NCBI RefSeq assembly: GCF_037975245.1
Contig: NC_092576.1
Coordinates: forward strand, 38,767,111-38,831,110
Direction of reading: 5' to 3'
DNA: 64,000 nucleotides
Source of the DNA: Apostichopus japonicus
Taxonomy: Eukaryota; Echinodermata; Holothuroidea; Aspidochirotida; Stichopodidae
Of the stretch, positions 1 through 11,900 are shown in pieces; position 1 is the first letter of the stretch, and the number at the start of each line of letters is the position of its first letter. The notes under the pieces were generated by a model that saw only the letters and a list, made by a program, of their open reading frames with translations, was not told where the DNA came from and searched no databases. Made by a program: the position numbers and the translations under genes.

Positions 1-1655
1 CCGGCTAGGGATGAGGTGTCGGGATCTGCAGCCAGGCGTTATCTGTAGCATATGTCCCCAACTTTCTTTTTCCTATAAAAACATAGGTGAATTTCACTCC
101 ATGGGAGTGATAACTGAGCATATTCCGGTATAAGAGTGAATTTCCACTCCATTGGAGTAAATCTTAACTCCTAATATAGAGTTATATTCACTCATATTAG
201 GAGTGAGGGTTAACTCCAATAGAGTTAAATTTCACTCTTAATTTGAAGTGCGCCGAGTGATCACTCCAATGGAATGAAATCCACTCATTTGTTTTTAGAG
301 TGTTGCTAGATATATGAAGAAGAAATTTACATACCAATACATGTTATCGGTCATCGATTGGCACAAAAACCCAGATTCTGATGACAGCTGCCTCAAGAAA
401 CCCAATAATTGGCCTAATTAGTACCGAGCCACCAATGTGGACCATTACCGAAACATCGATGCGTGTTAGTCTTCCATCCCCTTCCTCTAATGCTATTTAA
501 GTCCACATGTGGGCATATCCTGCAAACCTACCGGTAGCCCACAGGGGTTTGAGTTGGAAGAAAGGCCTTGACACCTTGAAACGGCAAATGATGCCAACTT
601 CCCTCAAGTTAAATGTCTGGCTGAGTTGGCAAGGCCAGTCAGCATGAAAGAGAAAAAACTTTTTTTGCATTTCTGTCACCAAAGTTGCACATCTTTTTGG
701 TTGCTATTTTGCCTCACAGGTGTCATCTCCTGCGATCTGAGGGGTGCTGAAATCTCAAATTGCCTCCGCGCCAACCAAGGTGGCGCTCTGCTTAGATAGT
801 AACCTCCGCCCCCCCCCCCCTCACAAGAAAGAACAGCCTCCATGGCCCCCACTCAAAATATCCTAGCTACGCCACTGAACGAGTACATATTTAGAGTACG
901 TAGTACAATGGAAAATTAAAAAAAAAATATGATCAAGAGAATTGAAATGGAGTCATGTACTGGGTTAAATATAAAAACAACAGCTTGATAGCCATAGATG
1001 TCAAAGAAAGTGGGAGTTTTTAAATTGGCAAATAGCGGCACCGAATGATGATGAAACAGTGTTTATGTAAATTAGACGAATGAATATTTTCTGTTAGACG
1101 AATAAAGGTTAACTCTAACTGTGTTATTAGGGGCCTATCTATTTTCGAGGCATAATATCAGTATGTTTTATTCCTTTTGTTTTCTTGGAGAATATAACAA
1201 AGTGCGAGTTAATTACACAATTACGGAGACGAAAGAAACAACCCTGCATAGATATCTGAATCAGGCAAATGGATTATCAATTAATTGAACTGGACGGGTA
1301 ACATGTAATTCAGTCATAAATTACTTATGGTGAAACAGCTAGTAGATTGAATTATATAACATATATGAGCCGTTATTGCAATTGTACTGTAATATACCAA
1401 AAGTGACGAATTGTAAACAACCTATATACTATATTACAAATCATGATAACATTCTATTTATATTTATACTACATTATATTGCAATGGTAATCTGCATAAG
1501 GGAAATAATTATTACTTTATTGTGGTGGGTTTTGTAGTTAGATTGTATCTGATATCATAGAACTGAGGTATATTAGGAAGTTCGTAAAGAATTAAAGAAA
1601 AATACAATGATAAATCATGTAATAGTAACGAATGTGCATACTCAATAATACTTAC
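1..1655. other. 3' intron of the NLR gene with repeat remnants
   Basis: No further NLR exon is visible between the GTAAGT donor at 1655 and the window edge. Positions 90-290 hold a cluster of short palindromes (separate entry). A GCTACGCCACTGAAC tail near 866-880, preceded by a C-run at about 810-821, looks like the end of a dispersed transposable element. The rest is AT-rich without signal. Confidence 0.5.
90..290. repeat. Cluster of short ACTCC/GGAGT palindromes
   Basis: About five variants of a short inverted motif occur in 200 bp. Examples are CACTCCATGGGAGTG near 95-109, CACTCCATTGGAGT near 147-160, AACTCCAATAGAGTT near 211-225, and CACTCCAATGGAATG near 262-276. They are spaced irregularly and separated by A/T-rich DNA. 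This may be a decayed foldback element or satellite fragment; I do not recognise the family. Confidence 0.55.
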
Positions 1656-3172
1656 GTCATGACTTGATGCTATCTGTAGCAGCTGTACGGTAGACCTCTG
1701 TAGTAAATTGCTGTCATCTCTATTGATGATAACCTCCTTAGAACATAACTCTGTAACAGTCTTCCTGATCTCCTCAATGTCTCCATTTTGTTCCAAGATG
1801 CAGAGGATTGCAAACTTATCACAATCCTTTTGCTTCTTCAAATATTCGATGATATTACGAGCAGCTTTACGACTTAGTCCACATGCGAATCGAAAGACAT
1901 ATTGAAGGTCAAATGGATCCATATTACCTATAATCTGTTCTAGTTCAAACGCATTGTTTGCATTTGCAGTGACAATCGCCAACCTAAACGACGCAAACCA
2001 TTCACAGAATATTTTATGGTAGAATCTTACTTCAGTATTGGTCTTGATGTCCCCGCTAGAAGTTTCTCTCTTTGAATCTTCAAGTATCTCCTCCTCTACT
2101 AAAATACCCACACGGAGATACATATCATAAAACTGCTTACCAAGTCTCTTACAGAGTTGTTTTTTATTCCATGTAATCTGCTGGTTTTCTTTGTTTAGAC
2201 CCTCAAATGCTACTTTGTCCAGTTCAAAGTGATTATTTTCATATTCGACAGAGTAGCTAACTACATTGTGGTCAGATGCCTTGTTTCTAGTGTGACTATG
2301 GAAACATTTTAACATGTATACGAAAAAGTCTGTTACCGACTTAAATTTCCGAAAGTCGTCTCGTTCATGAGTCATGTGAGCGAACGTAACGAAGAACAGA
2401 GGTACTTGACAAATGTCATCAAGGATTGGGTTTTCCCGCAATCCTCGCTTGATATTATCAACAGCATTTTCGTTACTTTCACCTGTAATAGCCTTGCGAA
2501 TATACTGGTCACGCGCTTTTTCGTCAAACCCAATTAATTCCAGTCGTTTCGGTGATGACCTTTTGAAGTCTATTGGTATAAACCTAGTTGTCAAAGTTAC
2601 ATCAAATGTTTCGAACAATTTGGATTTAATGATGCGCCAGATATCACTTCGATTACTTTTATCTCTATTTGGATATTCGTCAAAGCCGTCCAGAATTATT
2701 TTAACTGTAGTGCATCGTTGCAGAATATCTTTAATGTCTTTGGAATTCAAGCGAAACTCACTCGGCAATAATATCACTTTGATAGCTTTATAGATTGATC
2801 TTACATTACCCAACTGTCTAAGTTTCAGAAGAATTAAAACATCCGCTGCAGAGACAGGAGAATCATGGACGCCATTACACCAGTCATACGCTAACTGGAG
2901 GGTCAAAGTTGATTTACCATACCCAGCTTCACCTTTCACAATACGCCTATTATATAACCTTGAACTTGAATCAGTGAAAATGTCTTTATACGAGCTCAAA
3001 CGTTCTTTCTGTGAGTTTTCGGACTGACTTTCTAGGACGTGTTCGATACCTCCCTCAACAAAAACCTTATCTACACAATATAGTCTGTCCTTTATGTAGG
3101 GAATCGGTTGTAATGCGTCATACTGCTTCTTGTAAACAGTCTTCAGAGAATCTAGAAGTATGCACTTCTTTT
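1656..3172 (-). CDS. NACHT-domain exon of an NLR innate-immune receptor (exon 2)
   Basis: This is the large coding exon of an NLR-type receptor, a cytosolic STAND ATPase. It is 1517 nt and open throughout. It starts after a CTTACCAG acceptor preceded by a T-rich tract (first base 3172) and ends at a perfect GTAAGT donor (last base 1656). With exon 1 it encodes residues 31-536. An N-terminal helical segment (QPIPYIKDRLYCVD, VFVEGGIE, YKDIF) precedes Walker A GEAGYGKST (about 111-119), Walker B IILDGFDE (about 189-196) and a sensor-1-like TLTTRF (about 223-228). The rest is the helical region C-terminal to the NACHT core. The last 40 codons (1656-1775) are homologous to the separate 120-nt exons at 9853-9972 and 37273-37392. 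No stop or frameshift is seen. The exon ends in phase 0, so coding continues in LRR-type exons beyond the left edge. NACHT assignment is secure; ligand and pathway are unknown. Confidence 0.93.
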
Positions 3173-4393
3173 CTGGTAAGAAAATATGAAATAATTAATG
3201 TAGTCAAAACAAACACGTAAACGTAATGCTGAGAAACGTCTGAAGGTGTTCATAGCATATACATTGTGTGTGTGTGTTATATAAACAGCAAAATTTGCAG
3301 CAAAATCAATAATATATTGTTTACTATACTTATAGTGCATCTAGATGTTACTCAATTTTAACAATCTTTTGGTCACTCTCATAGGATAATTAATACTCTT
3401 AGCACAGTGAACTGTTCATAACATCAAGTTGCGATTGTTTATACGCTATATAGCTTCCTGGGTGAAATATGTCATCAGTATGCTAGACGTTATTTCTTTC
3501 ACTAACATCTCAGTGCATTTCAATATCAGATAAGACATGTTTCATTCATTTGTTTTACCTTAGGGCAGGTTATAACATATACTTTATTCAAATACTTGTG
3601 TGATGCATTCAGTTATCATAGACCAAAGATACGGTCTGTTACAATATACCGATGACTCATATGTTTGGCTTTACTGAGTAGTTGTAATAACTCAATGAAG
3701 CTTGAATGTTTCATTTTTCTTCTAATGACTTCATTAATGTCATTTACAAAAGCTGTAAGTGTTTCCATTATATGTAATTATACCAAAACATAAGAAGGGG
3801 GGTGGATGTGAGGACTAATGTAGGTAAGAACATTAGTCGTTTCGTATGTCTTTTATATGTTCCGATGTTTCTGTCCCTTCATGCTATTTACAACTTGGAC
3901 CAATATCTTACCCAAGGGAAGCAGTTCATATAAGCTAAATGAGATTCAAGCCAAGACACTACCATTAGGCTATGTGACAGAGAAAGCTGACAAGAGAAAC
4001 TTTCAAGAAACATTTAATCCATTTTAAGAGATAACTCAACATCAATGTTTTTTTTTTTCTAGAGAAATAAACGGATTCAGATCATATTGGCATTGATATT
4101 ACAAATGTTTAAAGTGACAGTTCTCAAACACTACTTTCAATCGGGATATCTTCCAAACTGAACTATTTGGTGGTGTTATGCTTGACAATGTAACCAAACA
4201 TGCTGATTGAGTCTGTGTCTTCAAAGTTACATTGAATTCGTCTCAACTGTAAGAACAGCAATGACGGTAGTTATATTGGTACTACAGAATGAGGTGCTTG
4301 TTAGAGTAATTGCACTTTCCATCCATGTTGTTTTGCCCCGTTGTACAATGCGCATGGTAAAGAATATGATAATATATTGAATGTGTTACTTAC

Positions 4394-4484
4394 CTGCTAA
4401 AGTGAGTGCTGACTGTGAGGCTGACGCCGTTCCTTTGTGAGTGAGATGTTTCTTTCTCTGCACGGCTTTCTTTTTACCTGGCAT
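4394..4484 (-). CDS. First coding exon of the NLR gene (start codon, Lys-rich N terminus)
   Basis: The ATG lies at 4484-4482, followed by 30 codons and one base (MPGKKKAVQRKK at the start, SASQSALTLA at the end), then a consensus GTAAGT donor. The single leftover G joins the AA that opens the NACHT exon to make a Glu codon. This phase match ties the two exons together across a 1221-nt intron (3173-4393). The peptide is basic and low in complexity, with no signal peptide and no recognisable death-fold domain, so this receptor seems to lack an N-terminal CARD, DEATH or TIR domain unless an upstream exon exists. An alternative would be further 5' exons with the ATG internal, but no other exon was found up to the pseudogene at 9.3 kb. 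Confidence 0.82.
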
Positions 4485-5972
4485 TTCCAGAGACTTTAAA
4501 CAAGGTCATTGACTATCAATTTGTGGTTGAGGTTAATGTTGAGACATTCATTGTCGATATCCTTGTCCCCATCGATACCCAGACTTTGGCTGGTAATTTC
4601 ATGCGATAGCTATTAAAAAACCTTCGCGTCTATAGAGAACGGGTAAATCAGGTGTAGTCATTATCGTCATATTACCTGATAAATGCTCATGTCCTATCGT
4701 GATTGGCAAATATACAAATACGCGTTCTCTAGATAGATAGCAGGTTGAAAAATAGGGAAATATGAGCTTACTCTACTAACGTTGTAAGAAAACCTGGACT
4801 TACTTTTTATTTATTTATTTAAGGTCATGTGAAGTCTATGTAAACTGTTGACATGTGATTTTAAGTAATCTAAAATTGTAATTCTTAGACCAATTTGTAT
4901 TGCCAAAATTCCTTACCACAGTCTTATTTTGTGTCGATGCTAACGAAAGGTGTGTAAGTAGCAGCGTGTTTTGTAAAGGTTGATGAAAATTAAGTTAAAT
5001 AATTTACACAAGACCCTACCTCCCTAAAGTGGCGTTTTTAATTAGATCATGTATCATTAAGTAGGGTGCACTTGATGTAAATGTACGTTACTTTATATTA
5101 CCACCATATCTTAAATAAACATTCGCAGTTAATCGTAGAATGACAGCTGAATGCAGTTCATTACACACGTGATTAAAAGGAAAGTAATAGGGGAAGATAA
5201 TTTTCAAACGAGAGGGTATGTCCTGAGGATCGTTAAGCTGATGTGCATTTGTGGAATATTAAGCCTATACATAGGACATTATATTAGTAGGTTTACCTCC
5301 GCAAGGTTTTAGTGTTAGTTACTTTCATTTTCTTCACGGAAGTAAAACCGAGAAAGATGCATACCCCTTAAACCATATGGATATGGGTCTAGTTACACAC
5401 GCGCTCATTCTTTAGTGAATGGTGCTGTAGTATATAATACAAGTTTTGACGTTGAATTGCAGATGTTGTATATGTATATCAGTATAGCATTCCTTGCTTC
5501 TATCATATGACTTCAACAAGGATATATATTCGATCATATATTTACGATAATTATAGTGTATATAATTATCATTCAACAAACCGTATCAATCGAATGTTTT
5601 ATTTTCGTACCTGGCACCCCTGTGCTAAAGGAGCAGTGGTCCATGTTCTCCATGATTCTAAGCGTGAACTACAGTGTACCGCGTTTATTTCATAAGTTGG
5701 TTGTTCACTTTAAGTGTTTAAACAGGGATTGATCACATGGTGTTGTGGGAGTTTTAAAATATACGGGAACTGACATTTTAGTGCGTGCCCCCTTGTATTG
5801 CAAACGGAGTATTGATAAGGGCCTTCTTATGTGATATCGGATATATCTTAACCCATATGTTATTCTGAGCCTTAGACTCCTACGTGTAAGTTTAGTGCTT
5901 TAGAATACCAGCTGGCAGATATGTCCAGGGTGCTTTTGTTAACCCGATATTGTTACTGACCTCTTTTTGAAA

Positions 5973-5976
<4 letters not shown>

Positions 5977-6028
<52 letters not shown>
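5977..6028. repeat. (TA)n microsatellite
   Basis: Uninterrupted TA dinucleotide run of about 52 nt in AT-rich intergenic DNA. Confidence 0.97.
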
Positions 6029-6030
<2 letters not shown>

Positions 6031-8867
6031 GATAAATTTGTATTTTATATTTGAGTTTTAGTTTCAGTAAGATTGGTGCTGGGGCGGCTAACGCAGCATA
6101 CAACACCGATAAACAGAGACAATCATTTAACATTGTGGTCTACTTTTTAAGCCTTTGAGAAGATATTTGAGAAACCCCAATAATCCGGGTCCAGCTAGTG
6201 TATGGTATGTTATTTGCGGTGATTTATAGTCTTTTTGAAGTGTGTATCAAGTGAGAAGCATATACTTAAGCTCATAAATCATAAAACATTGAAACAGAAA
6301 ACCTAGCAAAACTCACGTTGTTAGAGTTGAAAACAGGACAACGGTTAAATTGTTTGCTATTAGGAAAAACAAAAAGTCCGACACTTTACAGTTCCAATAA
6401 AATAAAGATATAAAACATCATCCTAACGATTAACAGAGTTACAGCGTTTGCGAGAACAACTATCAACTATATTGTTTGATAACATTGGAATCAGAAGAGT
6501 TCATATATACTTTCGGGTGTCTGGTGGATATAATATTTACTCTTCATATTTGTATAATGAAGATAAAGAGATCTTGAAGATTGTTCATCATAAATTGCGA
6601 CTAAACCAACAAGTCACTACATGTCTAAATGCACGTTCAAATTCAAAACGATTAGCTAACAAAGTAAAAAGAAGGATCTGTATTATTTAAATATGCAATT
6701 TGTATAGCTGCTAAAGAAACTAGCTATTTGAAGTTTGAGTCTTTAACATAAAACGTATATAAACTGTTTGGAAAAATGTTATATTGCAATGAATAATCAG
6801 TTGATATATATATTTTGAAACATCGTAATATTGACAATTCCAGATGAACTGTGCTCCACTAAAAAATAAATCGGTATTAACTTTTTACAGTAACGTAAAA
6901 CGTCAGCATTTGAGATTCAACAAACCCAAAACTAATACAGCGTATAAAGAATACACGTCTTAAAAAAAAATATATATATACAAAGATATAAAGTAACATT
7001 GTGTTACCTATTTTGATATTGTAATGTTATTACTTATGTATTAAATTATCGATTGAAAACATTACCTTTTCAATGTAGGGAATTTATGTTTGTGACATGC
7101 AATGCTGTAGTTCGAATAACGAGTACTTCTCAGAGCTCGAGGTCCAAGTAATGTTCTTATGTGAGTACTGGGTATCAGTGTCCAAGAACCACATATTATA
7201 ATTCGAGTACGAGTACTTATTAATTGCGATTGTAGTAACTAAATTCACAAGAAAGTCATGTTTATAACTTCTCCCTTGTGATCATTGAAAGTGACGACAT
7301 GTTGTTGACTCAGATATGAGATTTCTGTTGAACACAACAACATTTCCTTATTTAAAAAAATCACGACTGGAATTGGCTCTTTAATTTGGGCCATGGTGGT
7401 AAAGATCAACAGTCACTACAACATTACAACACATATCGATACCTGTATCTTTTAAGTGGTGTTTTACTTATTCAAACATATACCTACGTTTTCCTGTTAT
7501 TCATTAAAAAAAATAGGTAAACTGCGCAGTATTCCATCTCTGTTACATATTATACTGAGTTCAGATATTCTTATATAAGAGACTTTCCGAGTAAATTCAT
7601 ATGCAGCGACGGGCGAATATAAGAATAGATGGGAGGTCATGGCCTGCCGCTACCACCGCCAGTCTAATACTTCACCATATGAACCTTTTTCAAATAACAA
7701 TTTAAGAGTATTTATTAACACAACCGTGCGCTGATACCTAATATTACACCTAATTAATACTCTAAATATGCCTCAGAATGCACCATTTGAAGGCTAAATA
7801 TAATTCTAGTTTTTGTAGATGAGGATCACTGAACCCTCGAGATTGTACTTGGCTTCAACGACCTAATTTGCTACTCTTTTACCTAACGTATGTAATAATT
7901 CATTTGCTGTCGCCATTCAAAACAGGTTCATCCCCATATCTAAACCTGTTCGGGAAAGTTAGAACTTGTCAATTCGCTCTCTCTCTGTGAAATTCTGTTC
8001 ACGCCACTATTCATCATGTAGTTCGCAGATATTTCTTACCCAAAATCTCCGTCACTACAATACTGGTTGAAGGATATTTTATCTCAGCAGCAAGGACTTG
8101 GTATTTGAGTTAATACGTATCGGTCAAACAAACCTAGCTAAGATGGTATAAGTATAGTCATACTTTGGACATGTAGCATGTTTTGATGATTCACGGTCTC
8201 TTGATCTGAGACACCACCTTTGCTGAAATGTTAATGTATTTAAATTCTCTCTATGATAGCAAAGAATTGGTTTTTGTAACCATTGTCAGCATCTGGCAGG
8301 AAATGTGACGTCCTGGAGGAACGATTGCCAAGCAAAATATCACAAACAGATTTCAAAAAAGTATGCAGATTTAACTCCGTTTTGCCCATATTATGTGATG
8401 TATTTAATTTAATTGGTTAAGATTTAACAACACCTTGGTCAAATTCCGAGTCAAATTAGAATTTTAACTCCAATACTGATCTACGTAGTACTTTCTTGGT
8501 AAAGGTGACCCATCATTTGGCCATTGGATATAACTCTAAATTGCTAGTGTAGGAAGTGACCTAAAGCATATTCTTTTTACCGTATATATGAAGAACCTGT
8601 ACTTCAAAGTTTGAAAATCTATTGTAAGGTAAATAATACTCCACGTATAGGTTTTCTTTCACAACTTAACAAACCCATGTGTGTTTCAAAATTGGTATAT
8701 CAGCTAAAAAATAGAAATATCTGACAACAAACAAGTCCATTTGAATCCAACTGTATTGCCCAGTAATGGAAGCATGATGATTTAATTATAACAGTAACTA
8801 ATGCAAATGCAGAATTTCGTAGAAAACATTTCCTCGTGATGTGCGTTGATATTTCTAGTTATCTTAA

Positions 8868-8886
8868 GAGAGAGAGAGAGAGAGAG
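8868..8886. repeat. (GA)n microsatellite
   Basis: Short AGAGAG tract of about nine dinucleotides. Confidence 0.9.
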
Positions 8887-9290
8887 AAACTTACCGTTGG
8901 TGTACTGGAATTGACGAACTATAACTAACACTTGAATCCTTTACGAGGTGCAAAACATAAATCATTATCCACATGATTACAAAATGCCGGAGTACGAGGT
9001 AAAACTGTACATAATGAGTTAATGCCGTTGACGCTTGCAACGACTAGTAATAGCAAATTACAAAGTTCATATTTACCTTGCTTGATAGTTATTTGTTCAA
9101 GTCAACATTTTGGGATATCGTAAACTCCCTCTGATAGCCAAAGTTCATGTTGACATTTGATAACTGAACTCGGATATGTATCAAGAAAGTCTTTTGCCTG
9201 ATATGATATGATGGTTCAAAACTGAAGTAGCGCTCTTACGCAACATTGCACTTGTGTTACTCTCATTAACTTATTAATGGTCGGTCTTAC

Positions 9291-9487
9291 ATCAAATGCT
9301 TGAATCTTGGGCAATACTGTATGTACTCTAACGTTGCATTCACTTCTTTTTTACTTATTTTCCTGCATTTCTCTGTCTGTATATCGAGTATCTCTAGTGA
9401 TGTAAGGATTGGTAAATATAGACCAGAGCATAATATTCCCATATCCATCGAGCTCTTTAAAAGCGTTCGCCAAATTCACGCAGGAAT
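9291..9487 (-). pseudogene. Degenerate NLR LRR exon (two small deletions)
   Basis: On the minus strand a CTTTCTGTAG acceptor (first exon base 9487) and a GTAAGA donor (last base 9291) bracket 197 nt homologous to the LRR exons at 26744-26952 and 62961-63172. Matching pieces include GGGAATATTATGCTC, SGLYLPILTSLEIL and YIQYCPRFKHL. Relative to the 209-nt copy there is about 7 nt missing near the 5' end and 5 nt missing after the GGGAATATTATG segment. The incoming phase-0 frame meets TGA at the fourth codon, and the downstream half is in another frame. The deletions sum to 12 nt, so both ends keep the family phase (0 in, 2 out). It belongs with the module exon 366 nt upstream on the same strand. 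Most likely a dead NLR copy. Confidence 0.75.
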
Positions 9488-9852
9488 CTACAGAAAGGAA
9501 ATAAAAAGCTGCGGTGTAAATTTTACTTTCTTTGTTACATTCCTAAATACGCTACCTGAATTTATGATATTCCATGCTATGTTGTTTGTTCTTAAACAAA
9601 GTGCAATATTTATCTACTATAGAATGGGAAATAAAAGGAATAATTACAATGTATGAACGACCATAAATAGCTGGCTTTATACCGTTTGAACAGCTTCAAG
9701 CAATTTCTGAGATATACGATTACTATGGAAGTTATGTAGGTCTGCGTGTTGCTAGAAACACATCAAGGTTTGGTATATTTACATATAAATAGTACAGGCT
9801 CTTTTATAATTGATAGTGAATTAATTAAAATACATGTTAGGATGACACGTAC

Positions 9853-9972
9853 TTTGTGACAAGATGCATTGTGTAAGAGCTCTACCATATATCCTTGGAA
9901 ATGTTTACTGTCATCTTTGCCTAGCGTTACTGTATTTGACATCAGTTTATTTAAGCTCTGACGGTCCTTAGT
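9853..9972 (-). CDS. 40-residue NLR repeat-module exon (of the pseudogene locus)
   Basis: This is an exactly 120-nt open exon, phase 0/0, with acceptor CTTTTGTTATCAG and donor GTACGT. The 40 codons (TKDRQSLNKL at the start, VELLHNASCHK at the end) align end to end with the last 40 codons of the NACHT exon at 1656-1775 and with the exon at 37273-37392; shared features are the Lys-Asp-Asp centre and the Leu-Leu..Ala-Ser end. The exon itself is intact, but its partner LRR exon downstream is frameshifted. A more decayed module-like stretch (LKGSLNLLTLTT) lies just upstream at about 10050-10120. Confidence 0.7.
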
Positions 9973-11470
9973 CTGATAACAAAAGGAAGTTACTTTATAA
10001 TGCCAAGCGGTAAATGAATATAAATCATGTGAACGATAAATACACGAGTATGTGTACGTTGTTAATGTAAGTAGATTCAGTGAACCCTTAAGAGTCGGAA
10101 CAATCTGGTGTGCAACATTTTCAGCGACCACCAAAAAAAAAATAGAAGCAAGAATTCCGATGATGAATGAGATATAATAGCATTTTTAATAAAATTTGCG
10201 AAAACAACTGACGTGGTACTTAATCTTGCTACTTATTCTCCAGTCTTGTAGTATCATGCAACAGGGGTGATTAATATCAGCACTATAGCAACTTCAATTC
10301 CTTAGATGAGATATAAGGGAATACAATTAACTAAACTTAGATGAATACATGGAGGAGGCATATCTAAAGTGAACTCAACATTAATGCTCAAAGTAAGTAG
10401 CAAAATGCTGCTTAAGTAAAATAATGTATTTAATAAGACAGAAGCAACACTCAATAAATTCGTATCTTATATGATATATCTTACTGAAGCTTCTTTGTAA
10501 AATAACCGACCACCAAATTTAACATTGTAGTCGTATCCAAACTTTAGTTAAAGTCAGGTTATACAATAAACTAACACACTGCAATGTATTAACCGTCCAC
10601 TTTGTATAGTACGCCTTCAAACATGAGAGCGCTACGCACCATAGCTATTACACTAGCATCACAGTCAGGCCGATTCAGCAATATATTTATGTATTCAAAC
10701 CCCTTATCATAACTTATACGTTTTAAGAAGACACAATGCAGTATTTATTTATTGATATGGACGTGGTTGGGGTATTTGTCACTGCAGTTTATCTTACAAT
10801 AGTCTCAATAAACCAAAATTCAGCAAAACGAAAGCAATTATTGTATGAGCCAGCGCTACTTTGTTTATTTAACACAAGAAATTCTTCTTTCCACCCAGTT
10901 CGGTAAACGTATATTAAAAAATAGAAATATTGACCTTCATATTTAGCTTTCGAGGAATATGTAATGCTGAAATATAACGGAACGTACATTTTCTTGTGTA
11001 TTTCTGTGTGAGAGTTATATGATCTTAAGTAATACATCCCTGTCATGGATACACATCCTTTAATTTACAGATTATTTAACAGGATTAAATAGTGACAAAG
11101 GCCCTAGAATACCGGATGACGAAACGAAGCATTGAAATATGAATACAATAGGTCACAACCAAGAAGGGTAACGATACAGTTGTGGTGCCTGTAGTGAACA
11201 TACTCTGCTCAAACATTTCAAATATTTGATTAAACCAAGTTCTCTATTTCGTAACAATGAAATCGAAACACTAATTTGTATTGGATGTTTCGTGATGAAG
11301 TTAAAAATAATGTCAATTCACATGGCAGATTTTCTGCATATTTTTTTTCTTCAAAATATGAGGTCTTATATAGCTCTTAAAATATCAGCAGAATAGGACG
11401 TTTTCTCGACACTGACACCACCGGTAGGTTAGTTGTTTGTTTTTGTTTTTTTCAGTACAAGACTAGACAC
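9973..11470. other. AT-rich stretch, possible decayed NLR module only
   Basis: Apart from the module-like stretch at about 10050-10120 (minus strand), nothing with splice sites, domains or repeats could be supported. No NACHT exon for the pseudogene locus is present. Confidence 0.4.
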
Positions 11471-11479
11471 CTGAAACTT

Positions 11480-11900
11480 GATCCTCTACGGCATTCCGGA
11501 CAAAGACTAATCCCAGTTCCAACGGGTTCAAAATTCTGCTACTTGTCTCATCTCTTGTGTTCCTCGTTCTCATCATATATCACATATTTCAGACTTTGAC
11601 ATTGGCTTCCTCTAATTATGCGAATCTCTTTCAAGATTCTTCTGATAATATTTAAAGTTATACACAGACACTCTCCTACCTGTCAGAACTGTTTCACCTT
11701 TACACACCGACCAGGACGCTTAGGTCATCCAGCCAGTCTTTCTCGCCGTCCCACGGGATGTATCCTTGAAGTCATTTAGTCAACGTTCTTTTGCTTACGC
11801 CTCTGCTCCTCTCGGCTCCTCCCCGGCTGACATACGGCCTAAACTATATTATGAACTCTTTAAAATATATCTTAAAAACTTACTTATGTTGTCAATGCTT
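11480..11900 (+). pseudogene. C-terminal remnant of a CR1/L2-like LINE reverse transcriptase
   Basis: With frame changes, the plus strand gives the conserved post-RT region of CR1/L2/jockey-group non-LTR elements: RVQNSATCLIS, then WHWLPLIMRISFKIL, then an HRPGRLG segment, then a rough equivalent of the usual FxxxLKTYL end (AAAACTTACTT near 11874-11884). Several frameshifts and stops show it is dead. The catalytic RT core is missing, which fits a 5'-truncated insertion. Family-level identity is inferred from the pattern. Confidence 0.7.

Larger units (their letters stand above)
4485..9290. other. 5' flank of the NLR gene, no genes seen
   Basis: This AT-rich stretch contains a TA dinucleotide run (5977-6028), a GA run (about 8868-8886) and a short dispersed-repeat segment near 7770-7800 (CTAAATATGCCTCAGAA) that recurs inverted near 13811-13836. 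The short open frames have no splice support or recognisable domain. The linker and GRW exons expected for the pseudogene at 9.3 kb were looked for here and not found. Confidence 0.5.

Noticed and set aside
3633-3760. Module-like minus-strand reading (IELLQLLSKAKHM) inside intron 1 of the first NLR gene
   Set aside because: Similarity to the 40-residue module is partial and two alignments compete; splice ends do not fit the module frame. It could be a decayed copy.
9300-9656. 118-codon plus-strand frame
   Set aside because: It is antisense to the degenerate NLR LRR exon; the homology is on the minus strand.
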